A stretch of 64,000 nt of DNA, from contig CBDAPX010000001.1 of the NCBI GenBank assembly GCA_965198725.1, positions 3,038,001 to 3,102,000 of the forward strand, written 5' to 3'. Both the position numbers and the translations under genes were made by a program. Source of the stretch: CBDAPX01 sp965198725. GTDB lineage: Bacteria; Pseudomonadota; Alphaproteobacteria; Rhodobacterales; Rhodobacteraceae. Every line of letters begins with the position of its first letter. The stretch's first letter is position 1. Positions 26,741 to 35,368 of this stretch are shown in pieces. A model generated the notes under the pieces. It had not been told where the DNA came from and did not search any database. It saw only the letters and a program-made list of their open reading frames with translations.

Positions 26741-26760
26741 GGGGCCGACACTCCGGCCCC
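26741..26760 (-). other. Strong hairpin in the g5-g6 gap
   Basis: GGGGCCG at 26741-26747 pairs with CGGCCCC at 26754-26760, 20 bases after the capsid stop. A second, larger imperfect inverted repeat (CCCCTCCG near 26628 and CGGAGGGG near 26690) is in the same 174-base gap. No T run follows, so this may stabilise or attenuate the capsid transcript and not end it fully. Confidence 0.45.
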
Positions 26761-26779
26761 GCCATTCGCGCACGCCCGG

Positions 26780-27961
26780 TTAGGCGGTTGCGAATTTCAG
26801 CAATTTGATCGCCGCAAAGTCAGAGACATCGCCGCCCACACGCTTGGTGGCATAGAACAGGACATGCGGCTTGGCGCTGAACGGGTCACGCAGAATGCGC
26901 AGGTCCGGACGTTCGGCGATGGTGTACCCTGCCGCGAAATCGCCAAAGGCAATCGCATAGGCATCGGTCGCCACATCGGGCATATCCTCTGCAATCAGAA
27001 CTGGGTAACCCATCAAGCGCGCCGGTTCGCCAGCCGCCAGACCATCCGACCACAAGAAGCGACCGTCATTGTCTTTCAGCTTGCGAATGATCCCGGCGGT
27101 TTTCGAGTTCATCACGAACGAACCGTTGGCGCGGTATTGCGCACCCAGCGCATAGACCAGATCCACAATGGCATCCGCCGACCCGATGGCGCCATCCGCG
27201 CCCGTGGCGACATAGCCCAGGTTGTTCCAGCTCCACGCGTCATTGGACACGGTGGGATGGGTCAGGATACCGGTTGGTTTGTCGACCCCGTCCCCGTTGA
27301 TGAAGGCGTCCGCCTCGGCACGGGCAAACTTGTCGGCGATCCGCGATGCCAACCAGCCTTCGATGTCAAAGGCGCTGTCATCCAACAGACGCTGAGACGC
27401 CTTCGGCAAGGCGCTCAGCTCGTGCAGAGCGATGGTGATCCGGTCAATCTGCGGCGTGTCCGTTTCGGCAACCGACCCGGTTTCCGACGCCCAGCCTGCA
27501 CCGACATCCGTGTGGTCGATCAAAACGTCATACGACGTTGCCTCGACATTGACGACAGACGCCACCGCGCGAATAGACGCGGTCGACTGCAGCACGGATT
27601 GCACAGCGTCCGATGTTTGGGGATCGACAAGGTAACCGCCATCGCTGTTCACGGCCGATGACAGGGATTTACCTTCAAGATCCAGTCCGCGCAGAGCATC
27701 ATCATCGCCCGAACGGACATAGGCGCCAAAGGCCATTTTATGGGGCGCATCCGCATCCGCGGCCCCGGCAAGATGCGGGCGTGCCGCGATTTGAGATTTA
27801 CGATCCAGCATGGTCAGTCGCTCTTCCGTTTGTTGCAGTTTGGTTTGAATTTCGGCCTGAAAGCCTCTGAATTCATTGACGAAGCCGGTCACTGCCTGCT
27901 TCACCTCTTCGGCCGGGGTATCGACGCCGCCGGCCCGAGTCTTGGTCTCGGTTGTGTTCAT
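26780..27961 (-). CDS. GTA g5: HK97-type major capsid protein
   Basis: A 393-residue HK97-fold capsid protein. The N-terminal about 100 residues are a charged coiled coil (scaffold/delta domain) that the g4 protease would remove. The mature shell has GKSLSSAVNSDGGYLVDPQTSD and RVGGDVSDFAAIKLLKFA at the end. It forms the GTA head. Confidence 0.95.
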   Translation of the reverse strand: MNTTETKTRAGGVDTPAEEVKQAVTGFVNEFRGFQAEIQTKLQQTEERLTMLDRKSQIAARPHLAGAADADAPHKMAFGAYVRSGDDDALRGLDLEGKSLSSAVNSDGGYLVDPQTSDAVQSVLQSTASIRAVASVVNVEATSYDVLIDHTDVGAGWASETGSVAETDTPQIDRITIALHELSALPKASQRLLDDSAFDIEGWLASRIADKFARAEADAFINGDGVDKPTGILTHPTVSNDAWSWNNLGYVATGADGAIGSADAIVDLVYALGAQYRANGSFVMNSKTAGIIRKLKDNDGRFLWSDGLAAGEPARLMGYPVLIAEDMPDVATDAYAIAFGDFAAGYTIAERPDLRILRDPFSAKPHVLFYATKRVGGDVSDFAAIKLLKFATA

Positions 27962-27997
27962 AACTCTGTCCTTCCGAACGCGGGTGAATACGGCGCG

Positions 27998-28564
27998 TTA
28001 CCGGCGCGCCAGATCGTGCCGGGCGTCGTTCAAGACCTCGGCAATCGATTTCCATGTGGGATCAGTGGGTCGCTCGACGGCAGGTTCCGCCTTGGCCGCG
28101 ACGCGCGCCTCTTGCAGCATCGGAAACGTCACAAGGGACACTTCCCACAGCTCAAGCTCTGTCAAAAGCCGACGGCCCTTGGCGTCCGCCTCTGCCCGTT
28201 TGGTCCGATAACCGATCGAAAGACCGTTAATCGCACCGGCCATGACCAATGCCGCAGCTTCGCGCCCGGCTTGCGTGGCATCCAGCAGCCGTCCTTTGAC
28301 AAAAAGGCCCCGGTCGTCTTCACGCACCTCGTCCCAGACACCAATCGGTTGGGACGGGTCATGCTGCCACAGCATTTTGACCTTTCGCCCCGCCGCCGTC
28401 AGCCGTTTTAGCGACTGCGCATAAGCACCCCGCTGAACGACATCTCCGCCCTGATCCATCGCCCCAAACAAGCTGGCATATCCCTCGATACCAGCGTCGG
28501 CATCGACGCTCAGCCCTTGGCCAAATGTCGCGAATTTTGTCTCGAGCCCGGACAGGTATCGCAT
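27998..28564 (-). CDS. GTA g4: HK97-family prohead protease
   Basis: A 188-residue prohead protease that removes the scaffold part of g5. The H in MLWQHDPSQPIG and the S in INGLSIGYRTKRAEAD fit the catalytic residues of this family. ATG 28564 gives the usual MRYLSGLETKFATF start; the frame upstream to 28633 has no family support. Confidence 0.92.
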   Translation of the reverse strand: MRYLSGLETKFATFGQGLSVDADAGIEGYASLFGAMDQGGDVVQRGAYAQSLKRLTAAGRKVKMLWQHDPSQPIGVWDEVREDDRGLFVKGRLLDATQAGREAAALVMAGAINGLSIGYRTKRAEADAKGRRLLTELELWEVSLVTFPMLQEARVAAKAEPAVERPTDPTWKSIAEVLNDARHDLARR

Positions 28565-28592
28565 GGCCACTCCTTCTTTTTCGACTGCAACA

Positions 28593-28820
28593 TCACGGCC
28601 CAACCTTAAGAAAAGATTGAAAAACCTGTGCAAGAATGACCGCGGCTACGCCATAGACGGTCAGCCACAACCGTCGTTCCAAACGCTCCATCAACTGCTC
28701 GATACGGTCCAACCTCTGGGACAGCATCTCGTGGTGAAGCTGGTTGACCTTTTCGTGGGCCTTCAACCGAACGCCCGGCGCACATTCAAAAGGTTCAAAC
28801 GCAAACCGATCCTCAGCCAT
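28593..28820 (-). CDS. GTA g3.5: small head-formation protein
   Basis: A 75-residue protein with a helical N-terminal part (ECAPGVRLKAHEKVNQLHHEMLSQRLDRIEQL) and one C-terminal hydrophobic segment (LWLTVYGVAAVILAQVF). It matches the GTA g3.5 gene (rcc01685 family) by position and character. ATG 28820 overlaps the end of the portal gene. Confidence 0.85.
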   Translation of the reverse strand: MAEDRFAFEPFECAPGVRLKAHEKVNQLHHEMLSQRLDRIEQLMERLERRLWLTVYGVAAVILAQVFQSFLKVGP

Positions 28821-30000
28821 CGGCATCCGCCTCGGCCATGGGCGGCAATCCCAGCATCTGGCGCTTTTCGGCGGTGCTGAGGAAATCCGCGTTGGCCACG
28901 CGCGCCCATTGTGCATCGCGTTCCTGGGCCAAGGCCGGCACCTGATCGAGATCAGGTTTCAACATCAGCCGTTCGCCTGAAAACTGCGACAGCCAACTGG
29001 CCAACGCCGCGGACACCCGCGTCGCCAATAGCAAGACCGTCAGACGATAAAAGGCACGATTGGCTTCCTGGTAGTTGTTGTAAGTTGTGTCGCCGATCAG
29101 CCCCAACAGCATTGGCGGGACGCCAAAGGCCAAGGCAATCTCGCGTGCAGCCGCTTCCTTGGTCTTGTGAAACTCCATATCGGACGGCGAAAACCCCATC
29201 GGCTTCCAATCCAGCCCGCATTCCAAAAGCATGGGCCGACCCGCATTGCGCGCGCCCTGATGATAGGTTTCCATTTCGGACGACAGACGCTGGAACTGCT
29301 CTTCGGGCATGGTTCCCTGACCTTCGGCCCCGCGATAAACCAACGCCCCAGATGGGCGCGCGGCATTGTCGAGCAATGCTTTGGACCACCGCGACGCGCT
29401 ATTATGGACATCCAAAGCCTGGGCCGCAGCCTGCAATGCCGACAGTCCGTAATGGTCGTCCTGCGGATGAAGGGACTTGATGTGGCAGATCGGTGAAACC
29501 GACGCTGTGGCATCAAACCGGTGCTTGCGCCCTGCGACCGCGTATTCAAAGGCCACGGGCCAGCCATCTGCCCCCGGCACAACCGACATCCGATCCGAGC
29601 GCAACACATGCAGCTCAAATGGCAGCGCATAACTGCCGGATACCGCCTCGACATAAGCGTTGCCCGACAACAGAAGTTGCCCATAAAGCGCTTCCAACAA
29701 CTCTGCACGGCCTTGGCTTGAGTTTGGGGACGCGATCAGGTTCAGGATCGGGTGGGTGTCGAACCGCACCGCCTCATCCTGCAAAACCAGTGGCAAGGCA
29801 GCAGCGGCTTCGGCAATCAGCTTGACCACCCGAAAACCAACCGGGTTGCGGGCAAAGCCGGATTTGACAAGCGATGCCGTATCCCGCGGGCTCCATGCCA
29901 CTCGACCAGCGTTGTGAAACGCAAACACAGGACCAGCCGCGCTGGCTTTTTGCTCGGGAACCGTCTCAGCCGCGGTGCGCCGCCAGAAATCCAATCCCAT
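28813..30000 (-). CDS. GTA g3: portal protein
   Basis: A 395-residue HK97-family portal. The wing and stem regions show KLIAEAAAALPLVL, HPILNLIASPN and LLSGNAYVEAV, and FGVPPMLLGLIGDTTYNNYQEANRAFYRL is the characteristic block. It forms the ring through which DNA enters. ATG 30000 has GAGGAGA upstream and is preferred over 30048. Confidence 0.94.
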   Translation of the reverse strand: MGLDFWRRTAAETVPEQKASAAGPVFAFHNAGRVAWSPRDTASLVKSGFARNPVGFRVVKLIAEAAAALPLVLQDEAVRFDTHPILNLIASPNSSQGRAELLEALYGQLLLSGNAYVEAVSGSYALPFELHVLRSDRMSVVPGADGWPVAFEYAVAGRKHRFDATASVSPICHIKSLHPQDDHYGLSALQAAAQALDVHNSASRWSKALLDNAARPSGALVYRGAEGQGTMPEEQFQRLSSEMETYHQGARNAGRPMLLECGLDWKPMGFSPSDMEFHKTKEAAAREIALAFGVPPMLLGLIGDTTYNNYQEANRAFYRLTVLLLATRVSAALASWLSQFSGERLMLKPDLDQVPALAQERDAQWARVANADFLSTAEKRQMLGLPPMAEADADG

Positions 30001-30126
30001 ATTGCCCGTCTCCTCAAATCCTTGATCGCGCCAGTGGGGTGCAATCACGTGTCGAAAGAGGTTTTACGGATCAAAAGTTGAAATCTGGCTGGACCGCCGC
30101 GCGCCGTGGTTAGCGAAAGGTAAACG

Positions 30127-31542
30127 TCACAATGACCGGACGCGGGGCGCGCGCCATTTGGCGGCCGGAGCGATCATCAGCTCACGCAAGGCCCAAACCA
30201 AGGCATCAAGCCTGTCCGGCGATCCCTGCCCTTCGTACCCCTGCGCTGTCATCTGCACCAGCTGATCCTCCAGCGCGCCCAATTCGCAGGCATGAAACAC
30301 CCGCCCCTGTTCATAAAGCGCCGCAACCGGCTCTGCCCGCGCGGCTTTGCCCTTGGCCGCGTGCACCGCTTTGAACGGGACCAGCGGGTCGACCTGTCGG
30401 ACAACTTCTTCGACCAATTGCCCGCCTTGGTTCACCTCGGCCACTAAGCGGTCCGCGCCGTATTGCTCCATCGCGCGAATGGCTGCCTTGGACCATGTCA
30501 AAGGCCCCGCACCCTGCACGGTGCAATCGGCAAGAACATAAGCCCGCCAATCTTGTGGCGGTCCTTGCGTCGTGGCCCCAACGACAAGAATGCCGCATTC
30601 ATCGGATCGCGCCCCGGACGTTACCGAGGGATCAACAGCGACCACAATACGATCCAAATCCGGAACTTGGGTCGCCTGCGCAGCTTCCAGCATCTCCGTC
30701 CGCCACAGCGCGCCCTCCACATCGCACAGCAACACACCATCCAGCTCTTGCCGCGCCAACCGCTGCCCGGCATAGCGGGCGCGCACTTCGGCCAAGAACC
30801 CGGCGGCCAGTTTGGCGGCATTTGCTTCTGTTGGCGCATGGGTCGTAACGGTGGACGGGCTGTCCAACAACCGCTTGAGCGCGTCCACGTTGCGTGGGGT
30901 TGTTGTTACGCAAACCCGCGGGTCCTCTCCCAACCGCAAAGCGAACTGCAACATGTCCCATGTCTCGGTCGCCTTTTTCCATTTGGCCAGTTCATCGACC
31001 CAAGCGCCGTCAAATTGTGGGCCGCGCAAGGCTTCGGGATCATGCGCTGAAAACGCCTGGGCCGTGGCCCCGTTTGCCCAGATCAGCTTGCGTTCGCTTG
31101 CTTTCCAAACAGGCCTTCGGTCCGGAGGCGAACAGGCCATAATCCCGCTGTCGCCAAAAATCATGACATCTCGCACCTGATCATAGGTTTCGCCAACCAG
31201 CGCAAACCGTCGGCTATGTCCCTGCGCGCCGGGCAAGGCACCTTCGACTTGCGCCCGCACCCATTCGGCACCCGCGCGGGTTTTTCCCGCACCGCGCCCG
31301 CCCATGATCACCCAAGCCCGCCAATCTCCATCTGGCGGCAATTGATGCGGCATGGCCCAGAACTCGAATAAAAAAGGGAGGGCCCAAAGCCCCCCCTCGC
31401 CAAGATCATCCAGAAACGCGTCTTGCACCTCGACAGGTTCGGAGGCGAGCCAGGCGGCACCCGATCTCAAATCGAGCCTTGTCAGTGTCGATACAGGATC
31501 GTCCACCAACGGTGCCGGGTTGTCTGTTATATTGTTCGACAA
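30127..31542 (-). CDS. GTA g2: large terminase subunit
   Basis: A 471-residue terminase. The ATPase has Walker A GGRGAGKT at residues 81-88 and the region DGAWVDELAKW as Walker B; the nuclease domain has the acidic VVAVDPSVTSGARSDECGI. It packs host DNA into GTA heads. The first about 45 residues overlap the end of g1 by 137 bases in another frame; they resemble homologues (WLASEPVEVQDAFLDDL), so at least part of the overlap is real coding, though the exact start is uncertain. Confidence 0.93.
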   Translation of the reverse strand: MSNNITDNPAPLVDDPVSTLTRLDLRSGAAWLASEPVEVQDAFLDDLGEGGLWALPFLFEFWAMPHQLPPDGDWRAWVIMGGRGAGKTRAGAEWVRAQVEGALPGAQGHSRRFALVGETYDQVRDVMIFGDSGIMACSPPDRRPVWKASERKLIWANGATAQAFSAHDPEALRGPQFDGAWVDELAKWKKATETWDMLQFALRLGEDPRVCVTTTPRNVDALKRLLDSPSTVTTHAPTEANAAKLAAGFLAEVRARYAGQRLARQELDGVLLCDVEGALWRTEMLEAAQATQVPDLDRIVVAVDPSVTSGARSDECGILVVGATTQGPPQDWRAYVLADCTVQGAGPLTWSKAAIRAMEQYGADRLVAEVNQGGQLVEEVVRQVDPLVPFKAVHAAKGKAARAEPVAALYEQGRVFHACELGALEDQLVQMTAQGYEGQGSPDRLDALVWALRELMIAPAAKWRAPRVRSL

Positions 31543-31750
31543 GATGTGCCTCCACTTTCTGGCAGGTTCGGATCAGTCCCTCGACCGATGCCACCTCTTT
31601 GGTGGCTTGTTTGATGTCTGTATCCTCCCCGGCTTGGACCTGTGTTCTCAGGTCTTCGATCTCTGCCCGCAATTTGCGGATCGAGTCGTGGATGGAACGC
31701 AGCAGTTCTGCGGTCTCCGCGACCCTTTGCTCCGGGGTAATCAAACTCAT
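31406..31750 (-). CDS. GTA g1: small terminase-like protein
   Basis: A 114-residue, mostly coiled-coil protein (VAETAELLRSIHDSIRKLRAEIEDLRTQV). It is first in the GTA cluster, matching g1 of R. capsulatus by position, size and coiled-coil nature. ATG 31750 was chosen because the upstream extension to 31798 runs towards the terminator hairpin. The end (ARFEIGCRLARLRTC) overlaps g2. Confidence 0.85.
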   Translation of the reverse strand: MSLITPEQRVAETAELLRSIHDSIRKLRAEIEDLRTQVQAGEDTDIKQATKEVASVEGLIRTCQKVEAHLVEQYNRQPGTVGGRSCIDTDKARFEIGCRLARLRTCRGARRVSG

Positions 31751-31794
31751 TTTTGTGTTAGACCTCATGCGTAAGTTGGCTCCGCACGAGAGAA
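31751..31794 (-). promoter_or_regulatory. GTA cluster leader
   Basis: The GTA promoter should lie in or near this short leader or just upstream, overlapping the mltG terminator region. No -35/-10 pair was clear, in keeping with known GTA regulation by dedicated activators. Confidence 0.3.
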
Positions 31795-31830
31795 ACAAAA
31801 AACGGCCGCCGGGTTTACCCCGGGGCCGTT
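31795..31830 (-). terminator. Terminator between mltG and the GTA cluster
   Basis: Read on the minus strand, ACGGCC (31829-31824) pairs with GGCCGT (31807-31802) around a CCCCGG/CCGG inner stem, followed by a run of T (complement of 31801-31796). It ends transcription from fabF-mltG and isolates the GTA cluster from it. Confidence 0.8.
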
Positions 31831-31957
31831 GCCCACTTCTTCTAGCTTAGAAAAGCCCTACATCAGACCGCGCGCAAAGTCAAGGTCAAAGCTGAGCGTC
31901 CGATTGATTAAGTCTTTGTTAATATTGCGCTTTCAGGCCATCAACCGCCGCCGCGCT

Positions 31958-33112
31958 TTAGTTATTGGCCCGCTCGGCTTCGATCTGACGCCAGCGGGCG
32001 ACGTTCTGGTTATGCTCTTGCAACGTCTCTGCAAACGCGTGTCCGCCCGTTCCGTCAGCAACGAAGAACACATAGTCCGTCTGATCCGGGTTCACCGCCG
32101 CCTCCAGGCTCGCAAGGCCGGGATTGGCAATTGGCGTCGGCGGCAGTCCAAGGATGACATAGGTGTTGTAAGGCGTTGCGCGCCGCAACTCGCTTTGGCG
32201 TATACCGCGCCCCAGAACGCCTTTCCCCTCGGTGATGCCATAGATCACCGTCGGGTCTGTCTGCAGGCGCATGCCCCGGTTCAACCGGTTTACAAAGACG
32301 CTGGCAACCTGCCCCCGCTCCTCGGCGACACCGGTTTCCTTTTCAATGATCGACGCAAGGATCACCATCTCTTCAGGTCCGGCCAGCGGCAGCCCGTTTT
32401 CGCGGTTTGCCCAGACATCAGCAATCCGCAGCGATTGTGAGGTTTGCATCAACGCTAACAGGGCCGTCCGGTCGTCGCCAAGTTCAACCTCATAGCTGTC
32501 GGGGGCCAAAGAACCCTCGGCCGGAACATCTGCCACCGCGCCATCGAGAATATCCATTGCCTTCAGGCTTTCGACAACTTGCCAGCTCGTGACCCCCTCG
32601 GCCATCGAAATCCGGTACCGTGTGTCCTGGTCGGCTTTAACCGTTTCATAGGCTTCGGGCACGGCATCGGTACCGACCTCAAACTCGGCCACTTCGACAA
32701 ACCGGTTTGTCGCCGGGTTCAGCTCGCGGACTTCTGCCAGGGTGCGCGTGACCCCAATCCGATATACCACTTCGGTACCGCAGGTGCTTGCCCCGCCACG
32801 GGTCACGACATCGACAATGTCCGCCATCGACGCGTTCGGTTCGACCAAGAAGCTGCCAGCCTTCAGCTGGCCGCTTTTGCCTTCGTAATCGGCGCCAAGC
32901 CGGAACAAGGCGGCATTGCTAACCGCTGCATTCGCCTCAAGATCCTGACTGACAACGGTCATCGTGGAACCGCGTTTCACCTGGACGCAAATCGCCTGAT
33001 CCAAAGGACCAGCAGCTTTGTAATCCTGTTGCCCCCAAAGCATCACACCGCCCAACAAGAACGCGGCAACGATCAAAAGGGTCAGCATGTTAGAGGCGAG
33101 GTGACGCCACAT
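31958..33112 (-). CDS. mltG: Endolytic murein transglycosylase MltG (YceG)
   Basis: A 384-residue inner-membrane protein: one N-terminal membrane segment (about 9-26), LysM-like regions and a C-terminal YceG domain. The catalytic glutamate is E257 in ILASIIEKETG, with the usual MRLQTDPTVIYGI and ATPYNTYVILGLPPTPIANPG blocks. It cuts nascent glycan strands. Its start overlaps the fabF stop by one base, and the pair with fabF is common in proteobacteria. Confidence 0.93.
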   Translation of the reverse strand: MWRHLASNMLTLLIVAAFLLGGVMLWGQQDYKAAGPLDQAICVQVKRGSTMTVVSQDLEANAAVSNAALFRLGADYEGKSGQLKAGSFLVEPNASMADIVDVVTRGGASTCGTEVVYRIGVTRTLAEVRELNPATNRFVEVAEFEVGTDAVPEAYETVKADQDTRYRISMAEGVTSWQVVESLKAMDILDGAVADVPAEGSLAPDSYEVELGDDRTALLALMQTSQSLRIADVWANRENGLPLAGPEEMVILASIIEKETGVAEERGQVASVFVNRLNRGMRLQTDPTVIYGITEGKGVLGRGIRQSELRRATPYNTYVILGLPPTPIANPGLASLEAAVNPDQTDYVFFVADGTGGHAFAETLQEHNQNVARWRQIEAERANN

Positions 33113-34371
33113 CAGCCGACCTTTCCGAAGATCACGCTGGCATTCGTGCCGCCAAATCCAAAGGAGTTGGACAGGGACACATTGATCTCCCGCTCTCGCT
33201 TTGCGTTCGGGGCCAGATCGACCGGTGTTTCAACGGCCGGGTTGTCCAAATTGATCGTTGGCGGCGCGACTTGGTCGCGAATGGCGAGGATTGAGAAGAT
33301 CGCCTCAATCGCACCCGCCGCCCCCAACAAGTGACCGGTCGCCGATTTGGTCGAAGACATGGTAACGTCCGACGCCGCATCGCCCATCAGCCGCTCCACA
33401 GCGCCCAGCTCGATGACATCTGCCATCGTCGATGTGCCATGCGCGTTAATATAGTCCACGTCCGCGGGCTCCAGCCCTGCACTGCGCAGCGCCGCCTTCA
33501 TAGCACGGAACCCGCCGTCGCCGTCCTCTGACGGGGCGGTGATGTGATAGGCATCGCCGGTCAGGCCGTATCCCAGAACTTCGGCGTAAATCTTGGCACC
33601 GCGTGCCTTGGCATGTTCGTATTCTTCCAGAACAACCACGCCGGCCCCTTCCCCCATGACAAATCCGTCCCGGTCTTCGTCATAAGGGCGGCTTGCGGTG
33701 GCCGGGCTGTCGCCCCGCTTGGCGCTCAGCGCTTTACATGCATTGAACCCTGCAATCCCGATCTCGCAGATGCAGCTTTCCGCGCCGCCCGCGATCATGA
33801 CATCTGCATCCCCGTGCTGGATCAGACGCGAAGCATCGCCAATGGCGTGCGCCCCGGTCGAACAGGCCGTGACAACCGAATGGTTCGGTCCCTTGAACCC
33901 GAACCGGATCGACACTTGACCGGAAATCAGGTTGATCAACGCGCCGGGGATAAAGAATGGGGACACACGCCGCGGGCCACGATCCCGGATCAAAAGAGCC
34001 GTTTCGGCAATAGATCCCAAACCGCCGATCCCGGACCCGATCATGACACCCGTGCGTTCCAGGCTGTCTTCATCTTCAGGATGCCAACCCGCATCATCTA
34101 CCGCCATTTGCGACGCGGCGATACCGTACAGGATGAAATCGTCGACCTTGCGACGTTCCTTAGGGGCCATCCAGTCATCCGCATTGAACGTCCCGTCCGC
34201 CCCATCGCCTTGGGGAACCTCGCAGGCATAGGTTGTTGCCATATGGCTGGCATCGAACTGCTTGATGGTGTCTCCACCGGATTGCCCATCCAACAGACGG
34301 GACCATGTTTCCTCGACCCCGCTTGCCAGCGGCGTCACCAAACCCAATCCTGTTACGACAACTCTGCGCAT
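33112..34371 (-). CDS. fabF: Beta-ketoacyl-ACP synthase II
   Basis: A 419-residue KAS II. The Cys-His-His triad is C170 (TACSTGAHA), H311 (NAHGTST) and H347 (ATGHLLGAAG). It extends acyl-ACP with malonyl-ACP. ATG 34371 gives the usual MRRVVVTGLG start with GAGGG upstream; ATG 34383 in the same frame is possible. It forms an operon with mltG and is separated from acpP by a HisA paralogue and a GNAT gene, although acpP-fabF adjacency is more common. Confidence 0.95.
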   Translation of the reverse strand: MRRVVVTGLGLVTPLASGVEETWSRLLDGQSGGDTIKQFDASHMATTYACEVPQGDGADGTFNADDWMAPKERRKVDDFILYGIAASQMAVDDAGWHPEDEDSLERTGVMIGSGIGGLGSIAETALLIRDRGPRRVSPFFIPGALINLISGQVSIRFGFKGPNHSVVTACSTGAHAIGDASRLIQHGDADVMIAGGAESCICEIGIAGFNACKALSAKRGDSPATASRPYDEDRDGFVMGEGAGVVVLEEYEHAKARGAKIYAEVLGYGLTGDAYHITAPSEDGDGGFRAMKAALRSAGLEPADVDYINAHGTSTMADVIELGAVERLMGDAASDVTMSSTKSATGHLLGAAGAIEAIFSILAIRDQVAPPTINLDNPAVETPVDLAPNAKREREINVSLSNSFGFGGTNASVIFGKVG

Positions 34372-34504
34372 TCTTGCCCTCATGCCCGTATTGCTTGTTT
34401 GTTCTGTACCGCTCTTACCGCGCGAGGGGGGATGGGGGCAAGACCACCTGCAACGCTCAGCGCCCCGCTAAGCGAACTTCGACCACATCAAAAAAGGTCA
34501 GTCC

Positions 34505-35248
34505 CTATTGGAACGTGGCAACAGGTTCCGGAGACGCCTTTGCCGTATCCAGCGCCTCGGCCAAATCCACGGTCTTGCGGAACAGGGCCCGCCCAACGAT
34601 CGCACCAGCGATGTTTGGCACGTATTTGAGCCTTGCAATGTCATCGACACTCCGCACCACACCGCTGGCAACGACTGGCGCTTTGGCCTCTTGCGCGAGC
34701 CCGGAAATCAGGCCGATCTGCGCGTCGGTGTCTTCGATATCGCTGTCGACATCCGTGATGATGATCCCGGCCAAAGGCGCATCCGCGAATTCGGCAATGA
34801 ACGCGGCAGGTTCAAAAGCGCTCTGGCTGCGCCAGCCTTCGGTCATCACGTGCCCCTGCCAGACATCCACCGACAGGACGATCTGATCCGGGTAATACTT
34901 GGCCAGTTCCCGCACCAAGGCCGGGTCACGCGCGGCCAGCGTGCCGATCACAATGCGCGCCGCACCCAGGTCAATCCAGCGTTCAACCTGATCGCGGGTT
35001 CGAAACCCGCCGCCCAGTACAACGGGAATGCCAGCCGCCCGGATGATCTCTTCAAGCAGGTCATTGTTGACCGTACCGCCATCCAGACCATCAAAATCCG
35101 TGACCTGCATCCATGACGCGCCCGCTGCCGCAAACCCGCGTGCGGTTTCGACCGGGTCAACGTGCCAGATCATGGGCTCATCCAAACGGCCCTTGTTCAG
35201 TGTGACACACCGGCCATTCAGCAATTCGATTGTGGGGTAAATGATCAT
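34505..35248 (-). CDS. HisA-like TIM-barrel protein (paralogue)
   Basis: A 247-residue (beta/alpha)8 protein of the HisA/HisF superfamily. It has the HisA-type start (MIIYPTIELLNGRCVTLNKGRL), VVLGGGFRTRDQVE and VVASGVVRSVDDIARL (phosphate-binding loops). The usual HisA catalytic Asp near the N-terminus is replaced by a Glu (PTIEL), which suggests a paralogue with altered activity; the second acidic residue region ITDVDSD is retained. It is not in a his operon here. The substrate is unknown. Confidence 0.8.
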   Translation of the reverse strand: MIIYPTIELLNGRCVTLNKGRLDEPMIWHVDPVETARGFAAAGASWMQVTDFDGLDGGTVNNDLLEEIIRAAGIPVVLGGGFRTRDQVERWIDLGAARIVIGTLAARDPALVRELAKYYPDQIVLSVDVWQGHVMTEGWRSQSAFEPAAFIAEFADAPLAGIIITDVDSDIEDTDAQIGLISGLAQEAKAPVVASGVVRSVDDIARLKYVPNIAGAIVGRALFRKTVDLAEALDTAKASPEPVATFQ

Positions 35249-35368
35249 CTCGTTCGCTCCTGAGTCGCAATAAACCCGAGGGTCATAAGTCGGACGCTAC
35301 TTCCGATTGTCTGGCGCTTTTGGAACGTTTACGGCCAAAAACGATACGTTCCCGCCAAAACGAAGCAA

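Noticed and set aside
26657..27661. 334-codon open frame on the plus strand
   Set aside because: Antisense to the GTA capsid gene, with shadow-like composition.
30001..30126. Small gene between GTA g2 and g3
   Set aside because: The gap of 126 bases has no open frame with a ribosome site; known GTA clusters have none here.
33544..34629. 361-codon open frame on the plus strand
   Set aside because: Antisense to fabF; no motif and no ribosome site.
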